A stretch of DNA of 64,000 nucleotides from Gammaproteobacteria bacterium (GCA_030949385.1 JAUZSP010000008.1:62001-126000), one strand, 5' to 3'; shown: positions 45,351 to 55,648, numbered from the stretch's first letter. Program-made: numbers and translations. Notes: a model not told the origin generated them from the sequence alone.

Positions 45351-45971
45351 ATGGCCAGATATCTTGGACCAACATGTAAACTGAGTCGTCGTGAAGGTAC
45401 GGATCTTTACCTGAAATCAGGTATCCGTGCACTGGACACTAAGTGTAAATTGGAAAATCTGCCAGGGCCTGCTACTGCTCGTCGTGGTCGTCCTTCTGAT
45501 TATGCATTGCAGTTGCGTGAAAAACAGAAATTGCGTCGCATGTACGGTGTTCTGGAACGTCAGTTCCGTAACTACTACAAAAAGTCAGCGCAGCAAAAAG
45601 GCTCGACCGGTGAAAATCTGTTGCAGTTGCTTGAATGTCGTCTGGATAACGTTGTTTATCGTATGGGCTTCGGTTGCACTCGCTCTGAATCGCGTCAGCT
45701 GATCAGCCATAAAGCAATTTTGGTTGATGATGTGATTGTGAACGTGGCCTCTTATCAGGTCTCTGCTTCACAAACGATTACCGTGCGTGAAAAAGCGAAA
45801 AAGCAGACTCGTATTGCGGATGCTTTGGAACTGGCGAGTCATCGCGGTATTCCTGAGTGGATCGATATCGATTCGAAAAAAATGGAAGGCGTTTTTAAGT
45901 CTGTTCCAGAACGTAGTGATTTGCCAGCCGAGATCAATGAATCTTTGGTGGTGGAACTCTACTCCAAGTAA
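45351..45971 (+). CDS. rpsD: 30S ribosomal protein S4
   Basis: A 206-residue assembly initiator and alpha-operon repressor in E. coli. [19 protein letters not shown] starts it and the S4 RNA-binding domain has [18 protein letters not shown]. It is the zinc-free form, without four N-terminal Cys. Confidence 0.98.
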   Translation: MARYLGPTCKLSRREGTDLYLKSGIRALDTKCKLENLPGPATARRGRPSDYALQLREKQKLRRMYGVLERQFRNYYKKSAQQKGSTGENLLQLLECRLDNVVYRMGFGCTRSESRQLISHKAILVDDVIVNVASYQVSASQTITVREKAKKQTRIADALELASHRGIPEWIDIDSKKMEGVFKSVPERSDLPAEINESLVVELYSK

Positions 45972-45986
45972 GGGGACAGTCTGTTG

Positions 45987-46973
45987 ATGTCAGGCAATGT
46001 AAATGAATTTTTAAAACCGCGCATCGTTGATGTGTCGGTGATCAGTGATCAGCATGCCAAAGTGACACTGGAGCCGCTGGAACGCGGTTTCGGTCATACT
46101 TTGGGTAACGCGCTGCGTCGAATTTTGCTTTCCTCAATGCCCGGTTGTGCGATCACCGAAGCGGTAATTGACGGGGTGTTGCACGAGTACACCACCATTG
46201 AAGGGGTGCAGGAAGATGTCATGGACATCTTGCTCAACCTGAAAGGGGTGGCGATTGTGATGCATTCTCGTGATGAAGCAACCTTGACCCTTGAGAAAAA
46301 AGGCCCAGGTGTTGTGACTGCCGGTGATATCAAACTGGATCATGACATTGAGATCATCAATCCCGATCATGTGATTGCTCATTTGACCAAAGAGGGTCAG
46401 ATCAGCATGTCGTTGACGGCGCGCAAAGGTCGCGGCTATGAGCCTGCGACTCAGCGGCGTAAAGAGGATAACGGTGAGTCTCGTTCCATTGGTGCGTTGC
46501 AAATTGACGCGACTTTTAGTCCGGTTCATCGAGTGGCGTACAGCGTTGATACAGCGCGGGTTGAGCAACGTACCGATCTGGACAAATTGATCATTGATCT
46601 TGAGACCAATGGTACGATTGATCCAGAAGAGTCCATTCGTCGTGCGGCGTCGATCTTACAAGGCCAGCTCTCTGTCTTTGTGGATCTGCAAGCAGACGAA
46701 CAGGTTCAGCAAGAAGAGAAGGGGGCTGATATTGACCCCATTCTATTGCGTCCTGTGGATGACTTGGAATTGACGGTTCGTTCAGCGAATTGCTTGAAAG
46801 CTGAGAACATTTATTACATCGGTGATCTGATTCAGCGCACTGAGGTGGAACTGCTCAAAACCCCCAACTTGGGTAAAAAATCTCTTACCGAGATTAAAGA
46901 TGTGTTGGCTTCTCATGCGCTTTCCTTAGGGATGCGTTTGGAAAACTGGCCTCCACCTGAGTTGGAAGGTTAA
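45987..46973 (+). CDS. rpoA: RNA polymerase alpha subunit
   Basis: A 328-residue subunit that starts polymerase assembly and binds UP elements and activators. The N-terminal domain has [21 protein letters not shown]; the C-terminal domain has [13 protein letters not shown]-type sequence and [17 protein letters not shown] 45987 is preferred to the adjacent TTG 45984. Confidence 0.98.
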   Translation: MSGNVNEFLKPRIVDVSVISDQHAKVTLEPLERGFGHTLGNALRRILLSSMPGCAITEAVIDGVLHEYTTIEGVQEDVMDILLNLKGVAIVMHSRDEATLTLEKKGPGVVTAGDIKLDHDIEIINPDHVIAHLTKEGQISMSLTARKGRGYEPATQRRKEDNGESRSIGALQIDATFSPVHRVAYSVDTARVEQRTDLDKLIIDLETNGTIDPEESIRRAASILQGQLSVFVDLQADEQVQQEEKGADIDPILLRPVDDLELTVRSANCLKAENIYYIGDLIQRTEVELLKTPNLGKKSLTEIKDVLASHALSLGMRLENWPPPELEG

Positions 46974-47043
46974 CAGCGAAATTAAGTGCCCGATTGCCAA
47001 ACTGATTTGGTGATGGTTTGGCAACAGTGTAAGGAAGAGAACA

Positions 47044-47427
47044 ATGCGACATCGCAAAAGTGGTAGACAGTTAAACCGTAACAGCAGTCATCGTAAAGCG
47101 ATGATGCGTAATATGGCCGCTTCATTATTTGAACACGAAGTGATCAAAACCACGCTGCCGAAAGCCAAAGAACTGCGCGGTGTTGCGGAGCCTTTGATTA
47201 CTTTGGCAAAAGAAGACAGTGTTTCCAAACGTCGTTTGGCTTTTTCCCGTCTGCGCGACAAAGCAGCCGTGGGTAAATTGTTCACTGATCTTGGGCCGCG
47301 TTTTAAAGAGCGTCCTGGTGGTTACATCCGTATTCTGAAATGCGGATTCCGTGAAGGTGATAAAGCGCCAATGGCTTACGTTGAGCTGCTTGATCGTCCG
47401 GTAACGGGTGAAGTGGTAAGCGATTAG
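47044..47427 (+). CDS. rplQ: 50S ribosomal protein L17
   Basis: A 127-residue protein near the tunnel exit. [20 protein letters not shown] and the [15 protein letters not shown] block identify it. Last gene of the ribosomal run; a terminator follows. Confidence 0.98.
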   Translation: MRHRKSGRQLNRNSSHRKAMMRNMAASLFEHEVIKTTLPKAKELRGVAEPLITLAKEDSVSKRRLAFSRLRDKAAVGKLFTDLGPRFKERPGGYIRILKCGFREGDKAPMAYVELLDRPVTGEVVSD

Positions 47428-47461
47428 CTTACTGCTTTAAGAGGGCTTGCTCTCTTGATTT

Positions 47462-47489
47462 AAAAAAGCCCCTTTTGGGGCTTTTTTTT
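47462..47489. terminator. Terminator after rplQ
   Basis: A-run, AGCCCC, TTTT loop, GGGGCT and T8. The A/T flanks allow action on both strands, so it may also end the zinc-ribbon transcript. Confidence 0.92.
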
Positions 47490-47543
47490 GTGGGTGCGAG
47501 AAAGTTTAGATAGAAGAAGTCACCTCTTTTTAGGCTAGGGGAT

Positions 47544-47783
47544 CTAGCCTACAATATTAAATGAATTGCAGTTTTTACATTTCACCAGCACTTTAGTCAG
47601 TTGGCCGAGGCGCATGTTTTCCGCCACTGTTACGCCGCAACCTCCGCAGGTGTAGTTGATGTGTCCTTGGCCTTGAATAACAGAGAAGGGTTCCGCCATC
47701 GCCAGATTGGGGGCTTTGAGGGTTAAAACCGCTGCGTCGGGGCTTTTGGGAGCAGGGACGACTTTCATGGGTGTGCTGGACAA
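47544..47783 (-). CDS. Small zinc-ribbon protein of unknown function
   Basis: A 79-residue protein whose C-terminal half has two CxxC knuckles, CGGC (about residues 46-49) and CKNC (about 69-72), the layout of a zinc ribbon; the N-terminal half is Pro/Ala-rich. The start appears to be TTG 47783, as AAGGA lies eight bases before it, whereas the in-frame ATG at 47768 has no binding site. I do not recognise a named family. Confidence 0.65.
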   Translation of the reverse strand: MSSTPMKVVPAPKSPDAAVLTLKAPNLAMAEPFSVIQGQGHINYTCGGCGVTVAENMRLGQLTKVLVKCKNCNSFNIVG

Positions 47784-47910
47784 GGGGGTGTTCCTTTAGA
47801 AATATGAATTTATATATGAGGCAATTAGCGCGGCTCTATCGTTTATGAATTCTATTGCACTAGACTCTTCAGTTATTTTTGATGCAGACTTTATATTTAT
47901 TAAATTTAAA

Positions 47911-49429
47911 TCACAAAATGACTTCCCTTTTTTCTTGGTTGGTGATGTTTATAAAGTATTCTTTTGGAGTTTTGTCTTTTATCGTTTCTCGATTGATTGA
48001 GCTGTCGATTCGGATAAAGTTGGAAATAGAATTAAATGAGCATTTTGCAGTGAAATTCTTCACCCTTGATTTTGGGAAAATATGGTGATTGTCCATTTTT
48101 TCTATATTTGTATTTTTTATTGGATTTCCATAAAGATCACATGTGAATTTTCCGTCAAATTTTTCTACATACATTATATTCATAATTGCTTTGAATTTTG
48201 AACTTGATGGGGTTATCTCTAATATTTGATTTGCAGTTAAATTTGGGTTGCTGCTTGGGCTGGTGTAATCATACTTTGATGATTCATGGTTGTCGGTTAT
48301 TTGATGTGATATAGAATGCAGTTTTTCTACGGTATCAAGATTTGATTTGCTGAATCCTGATCCGCTGACGGCAAGATACAAAGCATGTTTTTTTATTTCA
48401 TTTTTGAACTTGTTTGAACTAAAGGATTTTGGATTTGCTATTAATATGGCTAGTGAATACTCTAAAAATGTTATTTGTCCTATTTCAAGTAGGCCCTCAG
48501 CTTCCATCCAAGATATTATTTCAAGCATTTTTTCTCCATGCTTGTCCCACATTTCAAACCAAAAATAAGAGTCTTTTCCTAGCATTATTGATTGAAATAT
48601 GCTTGGTATTGATTTCTTTTTTAATAAATCTGATATTTCAAATATCCTTACAATTTTATCTAACTTGTCAAATCCTCTTTTGTTTTCATCATATTTGAAA
48701 AATATATTTGAGCTTGATGTTAGTAGCGTGTTGCCAGATGTGAGGCTCGTTATTTCATTTGTTAAATAATCAGATAGTCCAACTTTATAAGATTCATTTT
48801 TTATTTGAAATGATTTGGCATTAATTAAATCAAATAGAGTTAGCTTTTTGCCGGTTGAATTTACTTTTTCAAACACCCTGATTACAATCCCCAATTCTGA
48901 GTCGCTGGCTATAACTGTTGCAGGAATGCTATAGCCTCCAACAGATCCTAAGACTGCATTTAAATGGTCTGTATATTTATCAATACTGTCCTCATCTGCA
49001 TTTTTAAATACGCGAAGGAATTTGCTAACCACGGAGCCGAATCTATTTTCTATTATGTTTTTACCTGAAATGAATCTGTTGTTTTGTCTTGTTGGTTTTT
49101 CGCTCCTATCTTTAGATATAGAGAAATTCCTACAAAAAACATCTGTTACTTTTGATGTTGAGCATTTTTCTACTATCCCTTCATCTTTCTCTATATTATC
49201 TTCTGGAAATTTCTCTATTAGTATTGCTAAAAGATCAAAGTAGTATTCGTTTTTATTATCAAAGTTTAAAAATATTTTTGATATTGATGTTAGTCTTTGT
49301 TGTCCGTCTAGAATATAAAACCTTATTTCATTGTCGTCTTTACTTTTTTCGTGTTTTTCAGGTGGATTTTCCTTTGATAAGCTGTGAGCGCCAACATTTA
49401 AAGTCCCATTTTCAGCCATGATTAATAGG
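47911..49429 (-). pseudogene. DUF262/HNH (GmrSD-like) gene, 3' part, cut by an IS element
   Basis: About 505 residues of a protein whose start lies on the far side of the insertion. DGQQRLTS near the beginning is the DUF262 (ParB/sulfiredoxin-like nucleotide-binding) motif, and NHHIFPKSR near the end is an HNH-type nuclease motif as in DUF1524. These domains form GmrSD-type modification-dependent restriction enzymes that attack glucosylated phage DNA; defence is therefore the likely original role. The DNA is clearly more AT-rich than its neighbours, suggesting transfer. Joining it to 50747-50913 with one copy of AATAGG gives a continuous 559-residue frame. Confidence 0.85.
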
Positions 49430-49449
49430 CAATACTTCGGACAGTTTTA
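49430..49449 (+). repeat. Terminal inverted repeat of the IS, left
   Basis: CAATACTTCGGACAGTTTTA, exact reverse complement of 50727-50746. The transposase stop codon (49447-49449) lies inside it. Confidence 0.92.
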
Positions 49450-50648
49450 AACCTGAATAGCCCCATACTCACTCAGCTCATGGTAAACCGCCTCGACTTT
49501 TTGACAAGATCTCTCCAAACCTAACTTGTCAAAAAGTATTTTCATCAAATATTGATTGAATTTCTTGCGTCGCCACGAGGCAATCGAAATCACCGAAGGC
49601 TCAGGGTTGTTCTTGTCCTTACGGTCTTCCAGCTTCAATAAATTCAGTGCGGTGAACGAGGCATTAATATGAGTTTGAATGGCCTCTGGGCAACGCGCTT
49701 GGCAATCCATTAAACCCGTATGTTGCTTAGCTTCACGAAACAAAAATTCAATCTGAAAACGAGCGGTGTAATATTCGACAATCTTTTCTGGAGCCAACTC
49801 CGAATCCGTAGAAAACAGCAGAGCCGAACGGACTTTTGTCTTCTGCTCCCATCGCAGCAGCACCACACGGATTTTCCGTTTGAAACAACACGAGTGAACC
49901 ACGGCGCTGTAAATCGATACCCCCTTATCCATTACGCCACACGCATCAAAACGGGACAGCTCCGTTTGGAAATTGACTTTACCATCGTACGTTTTAGGAC
50001 GTCCTTTGCCACCGTACTCGCCCTCAAAATACCAGCTTAGGTTGGCATCTGAACGCAGCTTTCCAATCAGGTGTAAGTCATCTGAACAGACCGCATCGAC
50101 AAACTTCACCTTGCTGTAGTAGGCGTCTGCGGTAAGGTAGCGAATGCCTTGCGCTTGAAGATCACAGGCAAGGTCACAAACCTGTTTCGCGTAGCAGTCC
50201 ACTCGGCTCTCACCCTCTTTCTGTTCCGAGTCCAACGTTTGGCGAGCCTCCAGCGCGTAAGCGGTTCGACTTTGAAGATCAATTCGGCAAACCAACGACA
50301 ACTCCAACCCCACCATGGCTTGCCCCAAAGCGCCGTTGTAAAACCAACCCAACCCTGCTGTTTTCTGACCACTTTTTTCATAAAGCTGGCATCAATGGCA
50401 GCAATTTGATCGTGCTTTTGTGGCAGCTCTTTTTGAAGTAGGCGTCTGTTGAATTGTGCAAAATCAAATGAACGTCGAAACCAACGCGACAGACGTTTTT
50501 CATGCAACGAACTGTAACGACTCAAATTACGAAAAGTGGCTTTCCCTTGAAAAACCATCAATGCGGAAAACAGAGCTGAGAGAAAAAGACGTTGTGGTTT
50601 TTTAACACTGGACATGGAGAGTAAAACCGATTCTACTATGGATTCCAC
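49447..50648 (-). pseudogene. IS4-type transposase with one frame break
   Basis: Two overlapping frames (50648 to 50106 and 50352 to 49447) together form a DDE transposase of about 400 residues. The first Asp is in AIDASF, the second in LTADAYY, and the C-terminal Y-(2)-R-(3)-E-(6)-K signature of IS4 elements is in YTARFQIEFLFREAK. The frames join at a run of six A on the minus strand (T6 at 50373-50378), where one more A gives the sequence KKSGQKTAGLGWFYNG expected for the family. It may be an inactivating deletion, a sequencing error or slippage. Confidence 0.85.
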
Positions 50649-50726
50649 GGGCGGCCTTCTTTGATTGTCGTTTTTTGAGAACTCTATTTTCTCAGAATCC
50701 GTCTGTGGTTCCTATCTTTTTCTCTC

Positions 50727-50746
50727 TAAAACTGTCCGAAGTATTG
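50727..50746 (+). repeat. Terminal inverted repeat of the IS, right
   Basis: TAAAACTGTCCGAAGTATTG, exact reverse complement of the left end; followed by the second AATAGG copy. Confidence 0.92.
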
Positions 50747-50913
50747 AATAGGGATGATATGGGGTATCCTCTTATGAGTGAATCTCCAAGATCTAAGATG
50801 TCTTTGGTTTTCCAAACAAAGTCTCTTTGGAATTTTGGTATTAAATAGTTATCTTTCGATATTTTTTTTACAATTTCTTGTAGGCTTATATCTATGTTTT
50901 GTATGTTGCTCAT
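50747..50913 (-). pseudogene. DUF262/HNH gene, 5' part
   Basis: The first 55 or so residues of the interrupted gene, starting at ATG 50913. LIPKFQRDFVWK and the following DSLIRGYPISSL are the typical DUF262 N-terminal motif (iP-FQR-W and G-P). Beyond 50747 the frame runs into the IS and stops at 50692. Only a weak ribosome binding site precedes it, 38 bp after the gspF stop region. Confidence 0.85.
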
Positions 50914-50951
50914 TTTAAAAATCCCTATTATTTCATAATGGATAGTGGGGT

Positions 50952-52178
50952 TTACCCCACCATCTGATTCAACTCAAAGATCGGCAATAAAATCGCCAGC
51001 ACAATAATCAGCACCGCGATGCCCATAAACAGAATCACCAGTGGCTCAAAGAGGCCGAGGAATATGGCCATTGTGCCTTCCATTTCGCGTTCTTGCTGTT
51101 CGGCGGCGCGTTCCAGCATCGCCTCCAGTTGGCCGGAGGATTCACCGCTGGCGATCAGATTGAGCATCATTGGCGGAAAAAGTTTGCTGTTTTCCAGCGC
51201 ACGGCTGAGGCTGCTGCCCTCGCGTACCTGCAAGGTAGCGGCTTCCACCGCTCGACGCATGGGACGGTTGGTGACCACCGCCGAACTGATTTTTAATGCC
51301 TCCAGCACCGGCACGCCACTGGCGGCGAGAATGCTTAATGTGCGGGCAAAACGACCGGTGTTGTGACCTTTGATCAGCTTGGCGATCATCGGCAGTTTCA
51401 GCAGCACTTTGTGGAAGCGAAACAGCGCCGCCTCATCACGAATGTGGCGTTTAAACAGCAGTACTCCGGCGGTGATGATGATGGCCACATAGATCCCCCA
51501 GCTGCGAATAAAATCACTCACCGCAATCAGGCCGGTGGTCAGGCCAGGCAATTCCTGATCGAGACTGTCAAACACCTGCACCACCTGAGGCACCACATAG
51601 GCCAATAGGCCGGTGACGATCAATAGGGCCATCATGACCAAAATAATCGGATAAATCAGCGCCATGCTGACCTTCTGCCGCGTTGCTTGGCGATTCTCGG
51701 TGTAATCGGCAAGGCGATCTAAAACGCCATCCAGATGTCCTGACTGCTCACCTGCTGCTACGGTGGCCAAATAAATCTCAGGAAAGACCTTAGGAAATTC
51801 AGCAAAACCGTCCGCCAGCGTGTGACCTTCCAGCACTTTAGAGCGTATCGAGAGAATCATGCTTGTGATGCGCTGTTTTTCCGACTGCTGCGCTACTGCG
51901 CGCAGAGACTCTTCCAGTGGCAGGCCGGAATTGATCAGGGTCGAGAGCTGACGGGTGACCAGTGCCAGCTCGGCAGGGCTGATGCCTCGTTGCAGAGTAA
52001 ACAGACTTTTTTGCTCTGTTTTACTGCTTTTACCGCCCCCGCTGGACTCTTTGACCTCCAGTGGCGTAAGGCCTTTTTCACGCAACTGCTGGCGAATTTG
52101 GCGTGGGTTGTCACCTTCTAAAACGCCCTTTTCTTCTCGCCCTTTGGCATTTAAGGCGATGTAATCAAATGCGGCCAT
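50952..52178 (-). CDS. gspF: Type II secretion inner-membrane platform protein GspF
   Basis: A 408-residue protein with two homologous halves and three membrane helices, the platform of the type II secretion pump. MAAFDYIALNAKGREEKGVLEGD and LSTLINSGLPLEESLRAVA are typical, as is the final FEPLVILFMGIAVLIIVLAILLPIFELNQMVG-type helix. It begins 6 bp after gspE. The pseudopilin genes gspG onward, which usually come next, are absent; the AT-rich island follows instead. Confidence 0.95.
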   Translation of the reverse strand: MAAFDYIALNAKGREEKGVLEGDNPRQIRQQLREKGLTPLEVKESSGGGKSSKTEQKSLFTLQRGISPAELALVTRQLSTLINSGLPLEESLRAVAQQSEKQRITSMILSIRSKVLEGHTLADGFAEFPKVFPEIYLATVAAGEQSGHLDGVLDRLADYTENRQATRQKVSMALIYPIILVMMALLIVTGLLAYVVPQVVQVFDSLDQELPGLTTGLIAVSDFIRSWGIYVAIIITAGVLLFKRHIRDEAALFRFHKVLLKLPMIAKLIKGHNTGRFARTLSILAASGVPVLEALKISSAVVTNRPMRRAVEAATLQVREGSSLSRALENSKLFPPMMLNLIASGESSGQLEAMLERAAEQQEREMEGTMAIFLGLFEPLVILFMGIAVLIIVLAILLPIFELNQMVG

Positions 52179-52184
52179 GATTGT

Positions 52185-53687
52185 TTATCCTTCGTGGGTG
52201 ACGCGCATCAACTCTTCGACTGAGGTTTTTCCAGCCAGCACCAAGCGGCGACCGTCGTCTCGAATGCCGGGGCTGCTTTTACGTGCGTGGCGTTCCATCT
52301 CCTGCTCGTTGGCACCGTCGTGGATCATGCGGCGCAAGGTGTCGTCGAGGGTGATTAACTCGTAGATGCCGTTACGACCGATATAACCGCTGTGGTTGCA
52401 CTCGGGGCAGCCCGGGGCGCTGTAGACCATCGGTAGCGTTTCATCGGGATGCAGCCCCAGCGCGGTGAACTCTGCGCCTTTGAGGGCGTGAGGCTGCTTG
52501 CAGTGGGGGCAGAGCATTCGCACCAGACGCTGGGCGACCACACCGACCAAACTGGAGGAGAGCAGAAAGGGCTCCACTCCCATGTCACGCAGGCGGGTGA
52601 CTGCGCCGATGGCGCTGTTGGTGTGCAAAGTGGAGAGCACCAGATGGCCGGTTAAGCTGGCTTGCACCGCAATTTCGGCGGTCTCCAGATCACGGATTTC
52701 ACCCACCATAACGATGTCGGGATCTTGGCGTAAAATGGCGCGCAGGCCACGAGCAAAGGTCAGCTCCACTTTGGCGTTGACTTGCGTTTGGCCGATGCCA
52801 TCCAGATAGTATTCGATGGGATCTTCGACGGTCAAAATGGTGCGACTGGCATCGTTGAGGCGAGTTAAGGAGGCGTACAACGTGGTGGTTTTACCCGAAC
52901 CCGTCGGGCCGGTAACCAGCAAAATGCCGTGGGGCAGATGAATCTGACGGTCGAGCAGATCACGGGTGGCTTTTTCCATCCCCAGATGCTCCAGATCAAG
53001 CCGTCCCGCTTGTTTGTCCAGCAGGCGCATTACGACTCGCTCACCGTGACCGCCTGGCAGAGTGGAGACGCGCACATCCACAGGCCGACCGGCGACTCGC
53101 AGCGAGATGCGACCGTCTTGCGGCAGGCGTTTTTCGGCGATGTCGAGTTTGGCCATGACCTTGATGCGTGAAATCAGCAGCGGAGCCAGATGGCGCGGTG
53201 GGTCGAGCATGTGTTGCATGACACCGTCGATGCGAAAACGCACTGCGAGGCGTTTTTCAAAGGGTTCGATGTGAATGTCAGAGGCATTTTTGCGTATCGA
53301 TTCGCTCAAAATGGCGTTGATCAAGCGAATGATGGGTGCGTCGTCGGCGGACTCCATTAGATCTTCCGGCTCGGGCAGGGAGTCGGCCAGATGCGCCAGA
53401 TCAACGCCGTCGAGATCGTCCATCATCTCCATCGCTTCGCCTGAGCCGCCTTCGTAACGTTGAGTCAGCAGGCGCTCAAATTCGTCGTTATTGACCGCAC
53501 GAGGTTGAATGGCTCGGCCTGCTTTGCGGCGCAGCTCCAGCAGCGAGAGTGGGTTTAACTTCTCGCGGTGAATGACTTTGACAACGTTCTCTTCGCTGGC
53601 TTCGATCAGTACACCGTGCCGCTTGGCAAAGCTGTAGGGCAGATGCAGCGGTTCTACGGTTTCGTCGTTGGGATTCTCTTCACTCAT
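52185..53687 (-). CDS. gspE: Type II secretion ATPase GspE
   Basis: A 500-residue cytoplasmic ATPase that drives pseudopilus growth. The Walker A GPTGSGKTT lies near residue 257, followed by the Asp box EDPIEYYL and Walker B/His boxes (DIVMVGEIRD, STLHTN). The tetracysteine zinc motif CPHC...CPEC is present near residues 400-430. It overlaps gspD by four bases. Confidence 0.96.
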   Translation of the reverse strand: MSEENPNDETVEPLHLPYSFAKRHGVLIEASEENVVKVIHREKLNPLSLLELRRKAGRAIQPRAVNNDEFERLLTQRYEGGSGEAMEMMDDLDGVDLAHLADSLPEPEDLMESADDAPIIRLINAILSESIRKNASDIHIEPFEKRLAVRFRIDGVMQHMLDPPRHLAPLLISRIKVMAKLDIAEKRLPQDGRISLRVAGRPVDVRVSTLPGGHGERVVMRLLDKQAGRLDLEHLGMEKATRDLLDRQIHLPHGILLVTGPTGSGKTTTLYASLTRLNDASRTILTVEDPIEYYLDGIGQTQVNAKVELTFARGLRAILRQDPDIVMVGEIRDLETAEIAVQASLTGHLVLSTLHTNSAIGAVTRLRDMGVEPFLLSSSLVGVVAQRLVRMLCPHCKQPHALKGAEFTALGLHPDETLPMVYSAPGCPECNHSGYIGRNGIYELITLDDTLRRMIHDGANEQEMERHARKSSPGIRDDGRRLVLAGKTSVEELMRVTHEG

Positions 53688-55648
53688 GGGGCGATGGCGC
53701 TGTTGCGTTTTGGAGTGAAACTCAACTCCAGCTCCGGCAGCAGAGGCACGTCAGAGGACATCAGGCTGTCACCCTCTTCACGCGCTTGCAACTGCTGGGC
53801 GCGTAAAAAGCTGTATTTACGGCTGGTGTGGTGATTTTCGGTGGCCGCATCACGCAAAATGGTGGGGTGAATAAAGACCATTAGGTTCTGTTTCACCGTG
53901 GCGGTTTTGCGGTACTGAAACAGACGACCGAGCAGCGGAATGTCGCCCAGCAGCGGCACTTTTTCATTGGTGTCCCGCAGGGTGTCACTGATCAGACCAC
54001 CTAAAACGATGGTTTGACCGTCTTCTACCATGACGGTGGTTTTGATCGAACGTTTGGTGGTGGTGATGTCGGTGCTCGATTGCGAGGAGCTCTTGACGTT
54101 GGAGATCTCTTGGTCGATCTCCATTTTGATTGTGTTGCCTTCGTTGATTTGCGGTTTGACCCTGAGGGTCAGGCCGATGTCTTGGCGCTCGATGGTCTGG
54201 AAGGGGTTGGTGGTACCCGCTGTGGCTCCAGCGGCACTGGTGTATTGGCCGGTGACAAAGGGCACGTTTTCACCGACGATGATCTCCGCTTCTTGGTTAT
54301 CGAGGGTGACTAAACTGGGAGTGGAGAGAATGTTGTTGTTGGCATCGGAGGCCAGTGCGCGCACCAGACCGACAAAATCGAGCACCGAACCGGTGGCGCT
54401 GCCAAAGCCGAAGGTCAGACCGGCCAAGCCAACAGCAGAGGTGCCGCCGCTGGCAACCAATCCGGTGAGGCTGCTGTCACCACCGAAATTGGTGAAACCC
54501 AAGGGCTGATTGTTGTTGCTGTTGCCGCCCGCCAGTTGAATCCCCAGCTCGCGGTTTTTGTCTTCGGATATTTCGGTGATGATCGCTTCGATCAAGACCT
54601 GAGCGCGACGGATGTCCAGTTGTCGAATCACCCCTTGCAGGCTGCGCATTTCGTTGGGCGCGGCGGTGATGATCAGCGAGTTGGTGTGTTCATCGGCCTG
54701 AATGTCGATGTCGCTGCGTCCATTGCTGGCCGTTGTTTTGCCTTTGACGGCGCTGCTAGCGGTGCGTGCTTGACCGGCGCTGACCCCTTTGAGAATGGCG
54801 GCCAGATCTTTGGCATTGGCGTAACGCAGGTAGATGACGCGGGTATTGCCTTCGCTTTCCAGTGGGGTGTCTAGGTGGGCAATCAGCCCCCGAATGCGCA
54901 GACGGTTGGCTTTGTCACCACTGATCAAAACGCTGTTGGTGCGTTCGTCGGCGGCCAGCCGAGCGTGGCCTTTTCTTTGAATGCCGCCTTTGTTGGCGCT
55001 TTGTTGTAGGGTGCCAAGGATGCGCACCACTTCGGAGGCCGAGGCGTGTTGCAGGTGAATCAGTTCCACCTCTTCGTTGTCAGGGCGGTCGATGCGTTTG
55101 ATGATCTGGGTCAGGCGATTGATGTTGCCTGCACGGTCGGTGATGATGAGCATATTGGTGGAAGGATAAGCGGCCAAGTGGCCTTGTTGCGGTACCAGTG
55201 GGCGTAGAATCGGTACCAGTTGGGCAGCGGGTACGTTTTCCAGTGCGATTACTTGAGTGACCAGCTCGTCACCGCCCATGCCACGGTGAAGCTGTGGAAC
55301 AGGGCCTTGTTTGGCGTTGGTCTCGGGGACGATTTTAATCACCTTGCCGGAGCGCACCGCCGCGTAGCCGTGGACTTGCAGCACCGAAAGGAACACTTTA
55401 TAGAGTTCATCGCCGTCCATGTCGTGAGAGGAGATCACGGTGACTTTGGCTTTGACCCGAGGGTCAACGACAAAATTTTTGCCCGTCACTTTGGAGACCG
55501 TGGCGATCAAAGAATGGATGTCGGTGTTTTTCAGGTTGAGTTTAAAGCTGCCAGCCCAGCTGGGGGCGATAAACAGACTGGACAGGAGTGCGATTAGCAC
55601 GGCGTTTACCCAAGTGTGCGGGTTTTTAAAGGGGGTCTTGTTACTCAT
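53684..55648 (-). CDS. gspD: Type II secretion outer-membrane secretin GspD
   Basis: A 654-residue secretin with a signal peptide (about 1-32), N0-N3 domains beginning FKLNLKNTDIHSLIATVSKVTGKNFVVDP, and the C-terminal secretin domain with VPLLGDIPLLGRLF. It forms the outer-membrane channel for folded proteins. Gly/Ser/Asn-rich stretch around residues 385-425 is the usual variable region. The start codon has a 33-bp gap to gspC. Confidence 0.96.
   Translation of the reverse strand: MSNKTPFKNPHTWVNAVLIALLSSLFIAPSWAGSFKLNLKNTDIHSLIATVSKVTGKNFVVDPRVKAKVTVISSHDMDGDELYKVFLSVLQVHGYAAVRSGKVIKIVPETNAKQGPVPQLHRGMGGDELVTQVIALENVPAAQLVPILRPLVPQQGHLAAYPSTNMLIITDRAGNINRLTQIIKRIDRPDNEEVELIHLQHASASEVVRILGTLQQSANKGGIQRKGHARLAADERTNSVLISGDKANRLRIRGLIAHLDTPLESEGNTRVIYLRYANAKDLAAILKGVSAGQARTASSAVKGKTTASNGRSDIDIQADEHTNSLIITAAPNEMRSLQGVIRQLDIRRAQVLIEAIITEISEDKNRELGIQLAGGNSNNNQPLGFTNFGGDSSLTGLVASGGTSAVGLAGLTFGFGSATGSVLDFVGLVRALASDANNNILSTPSLVTLDNQEAEIIVGENVPFVTGQYTSAAGATAGTTNPFQTIERQDIGLTLRVKPQINEGNTIKMEIDQEISNVKSSSQSSTDITTTKRSIKTTVMVEDGQTIVLGGLISDTLRDTNEKVPLLGDIPLLGRLFQYRKTATVKQNLMVFIHPTILRDAATENHHTSRKYSFLRAQQLQAREEGDSLMSSDVPLLPELELSFTPKRNSAIAP

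Larger units (their letters stand above)
49430..50746 (-). mobile_element. IS4-family-like insertion sequence, 1317 bp
   Basis: Bounded by perfect 20-bp inverted repeats and flanked by AATAGG on both sides (49424-49429 and 50747-50752), a probable 6-bp target duplication, short for IS4 elements (usually 8-13). It encodes one DDE transposase on the minus strand and interrupts the DUF262/HNH gene. Fresh ends and intact repeats suggest a recent event. Confidence 0.9.

Noticed and set aside
47531-47551. Palindrome TAGGCTAG-GGGAT-CTAGCCTA as a terminator of the zinc-ribbon gene
   Set aside because: No T-run follows on the minus strand; it merely overlaps the stop codon, and the rplQ terminator nearby can serve instead.
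50373-50379. Canonical programmed -1 frameshift (A AAA AAG) in the transposase
   Set aside because: The heptamer is present but in the wrong codon phase; kept only as a general slippage option.
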